A stretch of 64,000 nucleotides of DNA from Pyrrhoderma lamaoense (lineage: Eukaryota; Basidiomycota; Agaricomycetes; Hymenochaetales; Hymenochaetaceae): assembly GCA_002794735.1 (NCBI GenBank), contig NBAZ01000010.1, positions 1,054,001 through 1,118,000 on the forward strand. The letters are read 5' to 3'. The translations under genes and the position numbers were made by a program. Below are positions 1-11,190 of the stretch, piece after piece. The notes under the pieces were generated by a model. The model saw only the letters and a program-made list of their open reading frames with translations, was not told the DNA's origin and did no database searches. Numbering within the stretch: position 1 is the stretch's first letter; each line of letters starts with the position of its first letter.

Positions 1-3000
1 GGGCTTCCTCTCTCCCAAGGATTCTGTGCTCCACCATAAGATCTCTGTCCCCTGTCTCCACCACCTCTACCATTAGAGTTGATTGAGTGAAAGCCTTCCC
101 CTCGATAATTTCGCCTCCCGTGCTTGACTGTTTGGATATCTTCCGAGTCCAGTATTCTTTCCGGCCGACGCACACCCGGTAAAAGACAAGAACGGTGTGG
201 TTTAAGTTGCTTAGGGAAGAAGTAGAGTGCGGAGAGCGAACAATCTCCCGGAATATCGTTTTGACCTTTGATTTTTAGGGGGCTTTCATATGTAGATCCC
301 GGAAGGCAATTGGGGTCAGGGAGTAAAGCGCCATTAAGTCCTTTACCAAATTCTGGGTTGACAAGAATAGGCTGAGAAGAATAGAACACATTAATACTGC
401 TTGAAGTCCTAGCAGAAACAAAGTAGTCACCTTATCAGTTTTACGTTTCGCGTAAAGACTTTCCATTGTCGGATAGAGAGGATGTTCATCGGCGACGAAT
501 AATGTATTGTTACCCCACTTGTTGCGTTCGATTTCTTCAGAACTGAGGCCAGAATATCGGGTGCTCATAGCGTCTAACAGACGTTTTTCATCTATAAAAG
601 GCAGCAATGCAACTCCTTGCCAAGCCATTTTCTTCCCATTCATGTCTATTTCAAAGGTCTCTGGGTAGAAATCAATAATTGGCGAATCTTTCTCCGTCAT
701 TAGATCGTGGAAAGTTTGGGGGATATGTTGACGACTGTCAAAGAGAAAAAAGATTCAGTGATAGAACAAACACAGAACAGAGAATAGATTATCACCTTGC
801 AGCAGGAAATACCCCCATCAGTTGTTCAAATGGTTTGAATGGCTCTCCTAACGAGAAAGTAATTCCCATTTCAGACAGTTCAGAGAAATCTACGGCAAAA
901 GGAGCAAAGTGGTAAGGGTAATACCACTGCCACGAAGGGGCCTAGAATAAAATAAGTAAACCTTGATTAATTAGATATTAACAAAAAATTCCTTACTCCT
1001 TGATAGTAATACCGCAGCACCCAAGCTATTCCCTCAATATAAGATTTTGTTATCCTGTAATGGATTAGATAGAGTTAAGAAAAGCGGAGATATTATAAAT
1101 AAAAAGTAAAGTACCTCTTACGAAACTCTAGGTCAGATAGTTCAACGCCGAACTTCTGTCTATAGTAGCGCTCCCTGTAACCACTTTCCCATAGTCTTTG
1201 GATTATGATTAATATTTAGCATGATACTACCTGCACACTAGAATTAGTGACTTACTTCACAGTATCCTCTTGTTCTACGGTCCCATCTGCGTTCACCTTC
1301 AGAGCTGGCACGGTGGTAGTCTCCTCTTCATCCTCCTCAGATGATAAGGCTATTTCTATGTCATTTTCACCCACAGCGTCAGCTTCGCCCTCGATCTCAT
1401 CCGCTTTTCGTTTGATACCCCTAGGCGAACCTTCATCCCCTGCTGGTTCTACTGAGTCAGTTTGAGTTTCATCCATAGTCTTATCCTCTGTTGCCTCCTC
1501 TGACTGAGCATTTTGATCAACTGTACTCTCTTCGACCTCCATTTTTTCAGTCGCCGTGGTTGTAGTGACGACAGCATCGGCTTCAGCAACAGCCTTTGCC
1601 CTTGCCGCTCTTTGTTCAGCCTCGTATTTCTTACGAGCTGCGGGATTTACTGGTACAGCACTCATCATCTCAGCTTTTAACATTTCGGCCGCACTAAGAT
1701 TTGCCATGCGAATCTGTCGTCTTTTTGCTACCCAGTCCTCATTTGAGCCTGTGATGGCTGCTATAGCAGCAGCCTTCGCATCAGGAGAATCTGGGGCGAG
1801 AGACCCGAAACCCAACGAATTAGAATTGTCAATGAAGCTATCGAAATTGGGTTTGGCTGGTAGTCCATGAGGAGACGTTAAAGTAGGGGGTGCAGTAGGC
1901 GCAGCTGTGAGCTGGAGAGACGCGGATGGTTTCACAGTGGACAGCTTATCTGCCGATAACTCCAATTTTCTCCGCTTAGCGTTCTGTTCTTGCCTCTCTT
2001 CAACTAGAAAGTAGAATAAAATAAATTCATTTTCATAAAAATTAAACTTAGTATTATGTCAAACAAGCAATTATGCGGACCTTCACGTCTTTTTCTAAAG
2101 ATTTCATCTTCATGTGAAGCAAGACCTTTAAGGATGACTTCTAGTTGTGCAAACTCAAGCTCCCCATTATTCGTCATAAAACCACCCATTCTAGGTAGTT
2201 CTTTTTTCCAAAGTCTCAAGAGTATGTCGATAGCTCCTTCTCGAATCTCGAGAGAAGGTAGATGTGGGAGGAAATCATTACCAACGAGGAATATAAGCAT
2301 CACCCAATCATCAATTGCACGCTCTATGTCGAATGGAAATGGACAGTTAGGAACTTCGAGCTCAACTTCCAAATACTCTCGAAGGATAGATACGTTGAGG
2401 AAAATAAATGGCTTCTTTGAATCTTTAGTTGGCTCTTTTTCTGCTTTTTTACCAGTACATTGAGCGGCAAAATGCCCTTCCTGACCACATATACGACATG
2501 TATTAGGTTTACTATCCTGAGCAAACACGTCTTCACGTAAAACACGAAAATGAGGTTCATGCGTAGCAAGGGCTAGCATGATAAGATCAGCGTCCTAGAT
2601 TACTTATTAGCATCGTTCCAGCGAGGTTGTAGTCAGGTTACTCACTAAACCATAGATTACGTGGTGTGTGTTAGGGTTATATCCAGGATTAGAACGTTGT
2701 CTACGTATAAAGTCCATAATTTTGTGTTCTCCTTCTCCCGGTACACTGGCATCCGAAATGATGACTTCAAGATCCTTCCACCCCGGATCTGAATTCATCT
2801 TCTGCACAACCCAATAGCGTAACGAACGAGCAAGTAAATCCATGAATGGGGTACCTGGGGTGATAGCATTTGAATCCCAAGCCTTCTTATCGTCCAACAT
2901 TTCTGGTGGAACACTCTTTCCCATAGCTAAATGGATGATCTCAACAACATCCCTTTAAAGTGATATGTAAGCGTACATACATTTCCATAACTCAATTGAC

Positions 3001-3650
3001 TCCTTTTTTGCCTCAAGCTTCTCCTGTGCCTCCCGGGAGGCCCTAAAACGACGGGAACGTTGTTGATTCATTTTCGCACGTGGTGCCACTCCGTCTATAT
3101 TTCAGAGAATTAGAAGCGTATTAGAAAGATGTTGTTCACACAGTATAACATACCAATAGCCATGAAGAGCAGCTTTCTCGGTCTAATCATATTAACAACA
3201 CGTTCAGTATAATTAAAAACTTCGACCATCATGTCTTCCTCAGTCTCCGGGGCCGGCTTGCCTTCAGGATGCGTACAGGGGTGAACCTATAAATAGGTAT
3301 TACAACTGTTATATTGATAATAACTTCAAGAGTAGAGTAGACTCACAATTCCATTCATGTCAAGATATAAATTATCGAATTCTACACCATTAGGATTAGG
3401 CGACTTATATAATATTGGTATTGCAGTTGTATTTCCATCTTCGTCCTGCACAGTTATTTCTTCGTCCTCAATTACTGGAGAAACTAGAAACGAGGTGTCA
3501 GAGGGTTAAAGAAACAGAGTTGTGCGAGTTGCTACACACCAATTTTCGGGTATTTTTTACTAAGCCATCTAAAAAGTGCTGGAACACCCTGTGTTGGATG
3601 TTATATGAGAAATGTGGTAGAAAAAAGCAAAACAAAATCTGACACACCAT
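1..3650 (-). CDS. RAT1: 5'-3' exoribonuclease 2, Rat1/Xrn2 (3' end off the window)
   Basis: Nuclear 5'-3' exoribonuclease that degrades RNA after Pol II cleavage (torpedo termination) and trims rRNA and snoRNA precursors. I read 13 exons: 3650-3648 (ATG only), 3588-3540, 3483-3347, 3286-3154, 3094-2981, 2926-2646, 2594-2081, 2003-1256, 1195-1115, 1054-997, 941-796, 734-431 and 371 to the left edge. The N-terminus [14 protein letters not shown], then [13 protein letters not shown] and the zinc knuckle [14 protein letters not shown] are Xrn2/Rat1 hallmarks. Further on come [13 protein letters not shown] and [18 protein letters not shown] of the second conserved region. The last exon is Gly/Arg-rich, usual for the Rat1 tail, and has no stop before base 1. 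The frame is intact throughout. The 2080/2079 donor (GTCCGC) is weak but gives the only continuous frame. RAT1 lies head-to-head with eIF2B-delta, 269 bp apart. Confidence 0.95.
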
Positions 3651-3919
3651 AGTAATGAAAAGAAGGACGGCGTTAACTTTGTTTTGTAAGTAAGCAAGCG
3701 CGCTTTAATGTGCCTAGCCTCGTGTTGACTAAGATGATGCCGCTGTCTATTTGTTACAGTGTTCGTTGTTTGCGACGACGACAAGGACGAGGAGAGACGT
3801 GGTTGTCGTATTAAGAGCTGTGGACCGACTCAGAGCCCCGCCCGCTTAGGCTTGCTTGCACAGCTGACACTATAATTTCCGATTTTCTCACGGAGCCATT
3901 CCACCTTGCATTACTGCAA
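3651..3919. promoter_or_regulatory. Divergent promoter between RAT1 and eIF2B-delta
   Basis: This 269-bp gap separates two start codons pointing away from each other, so it must hold both 5' leaders and both core promoters. I see no clear TATA box; both genes are housekeeping. The function is inferred from position only. Confidence 0.5.
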
Positions 3920-5672
3920 ATGGCCGCCTACGCCGTGAGTCACCTCAACGCGCTCGTGCTTCAAGCGCCAAACCTCGCATTTCGTGTTTTGACTTTTGCT
4001 TTTTTATTGCTGTCTGCTTATTTCTTTCTCTATCGCCGAATCTACTTACAACTTCGCCTACAACCGTATAAAAAGTCAGTTCAATCTAACATGGCGGCTC
4101 CCACCGTGGACATACCTCGGACATCGTCTACACCATCTGCTGGTCCAAGTACCCCACAGCAAAATATGGGCTCAGAGCAACTATCAGAGAGGAGGGCACC
4201 GAAGCCGAAAACAACCAAGGCGGAAAGGAGAGCTCTTCAAGAACAACAGCGTGCGGAGAAGATGGCAGCACAGAAAGGTGGCGAGAAGAGTAATACAAAA
4301 ACCAAAGAAAACTCAAGAACTGGGAGTCAGGTATCAGGCCCATCAGGTACGGGAAGGAGACCTACAATCTCAGCATCCGATGCAGCAAGACCTAATTTCT
4401 CATCAAAAAATGTTGGAAAGGATACTTCGACTCTTGGTGATGAAGTCGGGAATCACACTCGAGGTCTCCGTATTTTCTCACATTTTGGACAACCTAAAGC
4501 TCCTAGTAACGTGAAGGGTGATATCCACCCCGCTATAGTCCGACTTGGACTTCAATTCTCTGGATTCAAAATCACAGGAGCAAATGCCCGTTGTATCGCA
4601 ACACTGACTGCATTCAAAACGGTGATTAAATGAATAACTTGAAAGATTGTTTCTTATTATTAATCTAATTCTACCCTCCAGGTTATCCAAGACTACTCTA
4701 CCCCTCCTAACACAACTCTTTCGCGCCATCTAATGACACATCTAAACCCCAAATTAATCACCTTGTTTCTGCACGTCCTATGGCCGTTACAATGGGGAAT
4801 GCCATCCGTCAACTGAAGCTGGAAATCAGTAACTCAGATATCGATATGCCTGAGCAAGATGTATGATCCATGCTTTATAAGTGACTGCTACATAATCTGA
4901 CTTCTCGCTTTTGTTTCCAGGCAAAAGACCTTCTATGTCGTAATATTGACAACTATATCAGAGACAGAATTATCATTGCAGATCAAGTTATTCAAGAATC
5001 TGCGTTTCAAAAAATTAAGGAAGGTGATGTGATCCTTACCTTCGCCAGGTAATGCTTGAGATACGACTATATTTTGTTTGATATAGCTCACAAGACGTTT
5101 CTAGATCATCAGTTGTAGAAAAAGTTCTTCTTCGAGCTCATGAAGATGGCAAAAAGATATCCGTAATCATCGTTGATTCTAGACCCATGCTTGAAGGAAA
5201 ATGTCTCCTCTCGGTTCTTACCGCCGCAAACATTCCATGCACCTATCTTCTTCTTCCTGCGGTTGGATCCGTTATAACTCAGGCAAATATTGTCCTTCTT
5301 GGCGCACACTCTCTGCATGCAGACGGTGCGGTCTACTCTCGGGCTGGTAACGCGCTTGTAGCGCTGCTTGCGAAGAGTCACAGTGTCCCCGTACTGGTCT
5401 GTTGTGAGACGTACAAGTTTGCCGAGAACGTCATCTTGGATGGATTCACCAAGAACGAGTTGGCCCCAGCTGGCGAGCTATTTGACACTTTCCCAACGGT
5501 CATTCCCCGCGATCGACTGACCCGTGAAAATGCTCCAAATCTCGAAATTCTGAGTCCGCTGTACGACCTGACTCCTCCGGCGCATATTACAGCTGTAGTT
5601 ACAGAAGTCGGAATCATTCCTCCGAATTCGATTAGTTCTATACCTCTCACGCTCGGAAGACAGACCATATAA
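3920..5672 (+). CDS. GCD2: Translation initiation factor eIF2B subunit delta (Gcd2), frame interrupted
   Basis: Regulatory subunit of the guanine-nucleotide exchange factor for eIF2. Exons: 3920-4621, 4682-4860, 4921-5048 and 5105-5672. A Lys/Ala/Glu-rich N-terminal tail is followed by the conserved alpha/beta/delta core: SARPMAVTMGNAIRQLKLE, then ILTFARSSVVEKVL, ISVIIVDSRPMLEGK, NIVLLGAHSLHADGAVYSR and a C-terminal TAVVTEVGIIPPNSIS. Exon 2 is 179 nt but must be a multiple of three. Its first part reads TTLSRHLMTHLNP and its second part QINHLVSARP one frame over, so one base seems to be missing at the CCCC run 4747-4750. The start is uncertain. ATG 3920 adds about 57 residues with a hydrophobic stretch not expected in this cytosolic factor. 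A strong donor (GTGAGT, 3935) and an in-frame acceptor before 4076 suggest that stretch is an intron; ATG 4091 is another possible start. Confidence 0.9.
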
Positions 5673-6081
5673 TGACACTGTAGCATATGTGCATGTACTT
5701 TAGTAGAAACATTATGTGTGGACCATGTTCTTTATATACATGAAATTGTAGCTACTAGCCTAATGTTAAAAGTTTGTACTCACGAGCTGTATTTTGATTG
5801 TACTCTCTATTAGTGCAATTATATCTATCTGGAGCTGAGCTTCTAGAACGCAGATTTTTCCGAGAAATAAATGATTCATATGGTATTTTGAGAGACATGA
5901 GATATTTTTATATTTGGATGCTCATGTGTTTTTAATACGGTAAGGAACGGCAAGGAACATTCCGATCATGTATGTTATTATAATCATGAAGTCACTGCGA
6001 AGTCATGCGTATTCTCTCTGAATCTCCCCATAACCACCATCACCCACCACCTTGGCATCCTCGATCGGTCAACCAGTGACG
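5673..6081. other. Intergenic: eIF2B-delta 3' region and MPO1 promoter
   Basis: A/T-rich spacer between two genes on the same strand. It holds the eIF2B-delta 3' untranslated region and the MPO1 upstream region. I see no RNA gene or repeat. Confidence 0.5.
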
Positions 6082-6919
6082 ATGAAGCTATTTGACGTGG
6101 TTGAGCAGGTATTCTTCGATCATTGTTTTGTGCAGTATCCTGTTTCTCTAATATCCAATACGTCTTTAGCTTGTGTTCTATGGCGCATACCATAGTAACA
6201 AGGTCAACGTCAGGATACATATGTTATGTGTACCTATCTTGATTTGGTAGGCACTCTTGTGTCTTTCTAAGCTTCACTTAATCAGATTCCTGAATACGGT
6301 TCTTAGGACGTTCCAAGTTATGCTGGCATCGTTACCAGCTCCGTCTCTCTTTCCCGAAACTCAACATGCATTTAACTCTATTCTCCTCTTCAAACCTAAC
6401 TGGGCACTCGTTCAAGCAACGATTTATCTAGCTTACTACTTTATGCTATTCCCTACGGCCGCTGTGCGTGATGCTGATAGACTTTATATATTGAATCGTG
6501 CTAATATCCATCTTAGTTGATCTACACTCCTCAGTCCATACTTAGTGTACTGAGTGCTACTTCTGTTGCTCAGAATCCGACAACTGGAAGTATGCACTTG
6601 CTTTACATATTGTTTGTTGGATCGCTCAGTTCTACGGACATGGAGTGCATGAAAAGCGTTCCCCAGCGCTGCTAGACAATCTCATTGGAGGTTCGTAATT
6701 TACTTCCACATATCGGAATAAGTCAGCAATCACTAAAACTACTTTATCACAGCGGTGGTACTTGCTCCTTTCTTCGTTCATCTCGAGCTTCTCTTCGAAT
6801 GGGGTTGTTTCACGGAATTGCATAGGGACGTGAAGAATGGTATTGGGAGGAAGTTGCAAAGTTCAGAAGAGACAGAGCTCAAGCTAAGAGAGTTAACTGA
6901 CGACATATCTGGTTTCTAA
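6082..6919 (+). CDS. MPO1: Mpo1/DUF962 (YGL010w) family membrane protein, frame interrupted
   Basis: Small multi-pass ER membrane protein. The yeast homologue Mpo1 is an iron-dependent dioxygenase in alpha-oxidation of 2-hydroxy fatty acids from phytosphingosine. Exons: 6082-6108, 6170-6246, 6308-6463, 6517-6690 and 6753-6919. After MKLFDVVEQ the product reads [18 protein letters not shown], the first family block with its conserved His. Next come hydrophobic segments and the second block [19 protein letters not shown], continuing DNLIG and a last hydrophobic stretch. Exon 4 starts in the frame [11 protein letters not shown] and ends in the frame [13 protein letters not shown], so one base appears missing near the CC at 6577-6578; no plausible intron bridges the two. 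The first exon is only nine codons, but the splice joins it precisely to the family's usual start. Confidence 0.85.
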
Positions 6920-7083
6920 GCCAAGTTTAATGTTTTTTCTTTATGTGTGTAAGCCTCAAGTACATTCCCCACTCCATTTTAATTCGGAATAATGTACATG
7001 TAACATCACCGTGTAATAGTAGCGAATGTGTAATGATCCAGCTTTATTTGGTATCGGCCAACAAGTCCTGGTATTGAATGGCT

Positions 7084-7758
7084 TTACTTCTTCCTTCTAT
7101 CGGCTTCGACGACATAAAACCCATTTTTCGTCACCTTTGCATGCTTCAACAACTCAAGCCCGTATTCCTCCCCTTCCTCTACTTGTGTAGCAAATTCAAC
7201 CGGACGAGTATTCGAAGATAGCTTCATACCAACACCCTGAGGCCAGATCCTTCCATCCGGAATATTCGCAATATGAGATGCTTTGGTCTGCGAAGCATCA
7301 TCCATTTGCAGGCCGGTATTAGATGAGGTGGCAGAATCCGAGAGACGAGACGTATCAACAAATTTGACGGCCTCAACCAAGCGCACCATCTCTTCGAGTT
7401 CCGTCTGCAACTTCGCGTGTTCCTCTGTTCCCTCAACCGGCGGAACAAGAGCAGAAAGATCGTGTAGTTTCTTCAGTAGCTCTGCTGAGATACGAGGACG
7501 GGGGTACGACGAAAGTAATGTATGTACCGACCAGGTTGGCGATTCTGGAACGGCTGACTGCGATTCATCGTTTGCAGAAGCTTCTATTGAACCTTTTGCT
7601 TCTGCCTCTGCGCGTCCGTGTCCGGAAGAATGTGTTCGTCTGTAAAATTTCGGAGTAAAGTTGAGGTTAATGCATCTTCTAGAAGCTTTGCTACAGGATG
7701 AGGCAAGCATGTAACAGCAAGTGATGAGCCGAATATTCGCTATGAGGGTGTTTGTCAC
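7084..7758 (-). CDS. Probable mitochondrial Glu-tRNA(Gln) amidotransferase subunit C (GatC-like)
   Basis: Single-exon gene of 224 codons. The middle region LLKKLHDLSALVPPVEG followed by LQTELEEMVRLVEAVKFV resembles the helical GatC fold that clamps GatA and GatB in the enzyme converting Glu-tRNA(Gln) to Gln-tRNA(Gln). The N-terminus is rich in Arg, Ser and Cys with few acidic residues, which suits a mitochondrial presequence. The C-terminal end (EYGLELLKHAKVTKNGFYVVE) is longer than bacterial GatC, as in fungal members. Alternative start Met codons lie a few codons downstream. Assignment rests on short motifs; a GatC-like fold with another role is possible. It converges with MPO1, whose stop lies 164 bp away. 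Confidence 0.6.
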   Translation of the reverse strand: MTNTLIANIRLITCCYMLASSCSKASRRCINLNFTPKFYRRTHSSGHGRAEAEAKGSIEASANDESQSAVPESPTWSVHTLLSSYPRPRISAELLKKLHDLSALVPPVEGTEEHAKLQTELEEMVRLVEAVKFVDTSRLSDSATSSNTGLQMDDASQTKASHIANIPDGRIWPQGVGMKLSSNTRPVEFATQVEEGEEYGLELLKHAKVTKNGFYVVEADRRKK

Positions 7759-8069
7759 AAGTAACTAGAGTAAATTTGTATTGAACAGAGTTATTCGTGG
7801 GAAATGGCTTCACATCACTCAGTCATCGAGTTACCTATAAAGTTATCTAGTTCTTCCCAATACTCAGCCTCCCTCTAAGGTAGCATCGTGAGCTATAGAC
7901 CAGTACCATGGCTAGAAACTTTTATACTACAATTCCTCTTTTTAACAACTAACAATTTCGACAATTCTATCTCACTTCCTATACATAGCTTCGTTAGATT
8001 AGTCGATAACATCACTAAAACCAAAAAGTCACAAAAACGTAAATTCATATTGGATAATGAAGAGTCCTT
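7759..8069. other. Intergenic, left of repeat copy A
   Basis: Upstream of the GatC-like gene. It holds that gene's promoter and then A/T-rich sequence leading into the degenerate edge of repeat copy A. I see no gene. Confidence 0.4.
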
Positions 8070-8369
8070 GACTATTCTTCGTATGATCTTGATCTCTGCA
8101 AATGGAATAAATCAACGATTACCAATAATCAATTCTTATTTCGATATAATAGTTTGTTCCTTAAGTACTCATCTAATACGTATACAAGCAACATCTATCA
8201 TATTCAAGCGATAAACGACAAGTCATGAATTAACAAAGCATTTGGGAGAGCCGTACATGAGTCACTAAAAGGCAATAAATGCCTGACTGTTTGAGCAATT
8301 CGCGACTACATCCAGTTTACATGTACGCTACTAGTCCTACTTGACAATGATATTGAATGAAATTGTTGT

Positions 8370-9000
8370 TGGCTGCAGCCCCACCCACGCTATACAGCCG
8401 TGGTCACCGCCCTCCGAAGAGGTTCTCAAAGCTACGGTTAGACCCCTCAGCCAGTAGGACATATTTATCCAGCGTCTCCGGCCTCTACGCTGCTGGGAGA
8501 CCGCGCTCCTCTTCAAGTAAATGTGAATTTACTTGTAAAAATAGATTGGTGAAGGCCCACCCTCCCCTTCAACCCAGGCCAGTCGCTCTCAATAGAGATT
8601 CTCTTGACTGCAGACTGGCCCCCAGTCGAATAGACATGTTTATCCAGCGTCTACGACCTCTGCGCTGCTGGGAGTTCATTCTCCTCTTCATATATTTTCA
8701 CGATGTTCTTGCAAATTTTGACAAAGGGTAGGATATGGGATACAAAATAAGTGAAGGCAAAGCGAAGACGTCGAAGGCGGAGGTGCAGGTTTGAACGAGA
8801 AGTGAGAATGTCGTACAATGGAAAGAGTAGTTGATGTAATACGGTAAGTCAAGTAGTTGTTTTAAGCTCAAGTGAATATATCTCTCATTGGTGGAAGGTG
8901 TGTCTTGAGAGTATTTGAGATACTCACACCACAGGACCGGACGTTATATTTGAGTATCCGTAGATACTTGTTGAACTAGGATAGATGTCAGCCATATTGG
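8370..9000. repeat. Internal module I of copy A (hairpin-bearing, with an extra half-module)
   Basis: Module I opens with CCCCACCCACGCTAT, runs through a CCTC-TTCG-GAGG hairpin near 8410 and a CAGCGT...ACGCTG hairpin at 8470-8492, then CTCCTCTTCAA. A second, partial unit at about 8560-8690 repeats the CAGCG...CGCTG hairpin (8645-8667). The module ends with GAGTAT-TTGAG-ATACTC at 8909-8925 and an ACCACAGGACCGGACG block. The same order of blocks recurs in module II. Confidence 0.7.
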
Positions 9001-9049
9001 CAAATCGATAAGCATCTGGGTACTCACTTTATACGATTATGATGAGGTG

Positions 9050-9480
9050 GTCGATAGCCCCACCCACGCTATCGACAGTGGAAGCCGCCCTCCAGAGAGG
9101 TTCTCAGTACTGCAGGCTATCCCCTCGGCCAGTAGGACATATTTATCCAGCGTCTGCGACCACTACGCTGCTGGGAGATCTTTCTCCTCTTCAACATTCA
9201 TTGATTTTTTATGGTTTTTAGAAAGAGGCAGTGCGAAGGATGGAGAAAGGGGAAAGAATAGATGAAGTGTAGAGATGGGTAAAGTGGTTCAACGAGTTGG
9301 GAATAGGGTGATGATGTCCACTAAACTACGAGGATGCAACGTCGCAAATGAACTCAACAAATCCGTATTATCTACAATAGTGCTTCATCCCGCGGCGGTG
9401 GGTGAGTCTTGAGAGTATAATGTCTACTCGCACCACACCAACCGAATGTTATCTTACGCTTGTACAACTGGGATGAAAGT
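9050..9480. repeat. Internal module II of copy A (diverged direct repeat of module I)
   Basis: Shares with module I the CCCCACCCACGCTAT start, a CCTC...GAGG hairpin with a changed loop, CAGCGT...ACGCTG at 9148-9170, CTCCTCTTCAA, and a GAGTA...TACTC hairpin at 9413-9429 followed by a CACCACACCAACCGAATG block. Loops differ between modules more than stems do. The unit also has GATAGCC near 9050 pairing with GGCTATC near 9113. Confidence 0.7.
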
Positions 9481-9791
9481 TAGGGACAGATCGAACAGAT
9501 CGGTAGTTGAGATTCGACTCACAATATCATTATCTATCCATCTAGCAGTCTCAGAATCACACATGTATATTATTTAGAGGGAGATACTGTTGCAATCTCG
9601 TGTCTTGTTGTGGGTTGCTCAGAGTGGTGTCGGTGACGAGTGGTTTGATATTGAGGTGAAGTGGTTCAGAGCATCAAGGGAGAGAACTGGAAGGGAGATG
9701 GTGAGGGGAGTGTGTCTGTGGTATGGTACATGATGGTTAGAGTGAAGATGATGGGTGATTGGAATAAAGAGAGAGTACGAATCTGTGGTGG

Positions 9792-9799
9792 TTTATATA
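9792..9799 (-). promoter_or_regulatory. TATA box in repeat copy A
   Basis: TATATAAA on the minus strand, the counterpart of the box at 20234-20241. The sequence downstream (towards lower coordinates) is pyrimidine-rich, like fungal 5' leaders, so the repeat may be transcribed from its outer edge inwards. Confidence 0.4.
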
Positions 9800-9850
9800 T
9801 CGTTGGTTTAGGCTGCTACCCAACAGACCACAACAAACAACAAACATTAC

Positions 9851-11190
9851 GTAAACAGATGTTCTATTTGCGCGCTTAGGCGAGCGCCTTTTTCCCTTTC
9901 CTTTTATGTCTTTACGACGACTCCATATACAACCAAACAATGAGATCGATAACGGTCTTAGTTACCAACCAAAAAGTCAATTCCTTTCATATCTCTACAA
10001 AGGCTTCAAGCGATTTGCATCATCATTTTCACTTGTTTCACATTTATCCAGCTCCTTAGCCCTTAACCGCCTGACGGCGAACACGTTCCGGAGTCGTTCT
10101 TTATCATTATACCATGAAGGTGATTCAAATCGTGTTATTTACTATTGTGGTTGACTTTCGAAGCAAATTGTCAGCCTCAATCAAATGTCAGCCTCTTCTA
10201 AATCGATCTTGTATAAACGACAGAATTACAAAACCTAAAAGCTCTATTCAATAACGGATATCAGATATCCACCTTGATTGATGAGATCATCATCACAGTC
10301 AGGAGTATGAATGCTATACCACAGAATGGAGACGAGAAAATTCTTGTCGTGTCTGTATAAAGGATTAATACCTTACCCGGTGAATGTCATGTTCCCAAAC
10401 TATCGTAATCGATGCAGAAGTGGCACTAGTATTCTTTCTATGTTGTAGGTTGGGTAATCCTTTGTTCGAAAATGAAAACTATATCTTGTGAATAGAGTAA
10501 GATAGAGCTAGTTAATCATATAAATACGCGAGTGTTCTATGCACCTTTAGACCCTTAAATATTAATATAGGTGTTACAATATCTCTGATCATACTTTCGC
10601 TCATACTTTTCTTGCAGAGATACTTTTCTCCAGAAATCCTATCTCTCTTTTTTACATGTATCATAATGTACAAGCAAAAATATACAATATGTATCGATGC
10701 ACAACAATCAGAATACGTGATCTTAGGAGCTGCACTGTTAAATCTTCAACTATGTTGCGACCCAGTCATCCACTTAGTAGAAGATTTCATATGTATGTGC
10801 AAGTTTTCGTTTTGCTAAGACTAAAGGAGGTCGCAAATAATGAAGAAGGATGCAAAGGAGTTCCTCAATTTAGTAGACCTCTGAAGAAGCCATTGAAAGC
10901 GCTGCACACTTCTTCCACATCAGTATTTCACCGGAGTTTCTTTTTTGAGACAGAGTTATCATAAAGCAATTCATATCAGCTACAGGATTTTTACATCCTA
11001 CTTACATATTTATATAAGTGTCAATGATAAGAGAGAGAAATTTACAGATATCCTACAGCAGACATAAAAACAGAGAGAGAGAGAAACAGTTGTCCTACAT
11101 TTGTATCCATCTATCCATATTTACTATGATGATTCCGATCCATCAAGGTATCAAAACCAAAGAATCTTAGGTAGAAAAACCTTTTCTCAC
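9851..11190. other. Intergenic between copy A and the 11.2-13.8 kb gene
   Basis: A/T-rich, with only short unconvincing open frames (for example 10612-10818 and 10656-10964) lacking introns, homology or codon bias I can recognise. It includes the 3' region of the minus-strand gene that ends at 11191. I see no RNA gene. Confidence 0.4.

Larger units (their letters stand above)
8070..9850 (+). repeat. Large inverted repeat, copy A
   Basis: This ~1.75 kb segment is the reverse complement of 20160-21970. From about 8290 to 9660 the two copies are almost identical by eye; for example the 124-codon open frames at 8357-8731 and 21303-21677 have the same translation. Similarity decays at both ends: 8070-8280 is recognisable with many substitutions, and past 9800 it fades within 60 bp. 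Each copy contains tandem diverged modules with conserved small hairpins and, on the minus strand in this copy, a TATATAAA box at 9792-9799. I see no transposase, reverse transcriptase or convincing protein. Class unknown: a non-autonomous element or a duplicated non-coding RNA locus. Confidence 0.9.

Noticed and set aside
1247..1465. Ser-rich plus-strand frames at 1247-1465 and 1556-1870
   Set aside because: Antisense shadows of the acidic RAT1 linker exon.
8357..9265. Open frames of 124 and 72 codons repeated in copy A and copy B (8357-8731/21303-21677; 9047-9265/20772-20987)
   Set aside because: They run through the hairpin modules, are Pro/Arg/Ser-rich by base composition, lack introns and known motifs, and differ between modules by frame. 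Identity between copies reflects DNA duplication, not protein selection.
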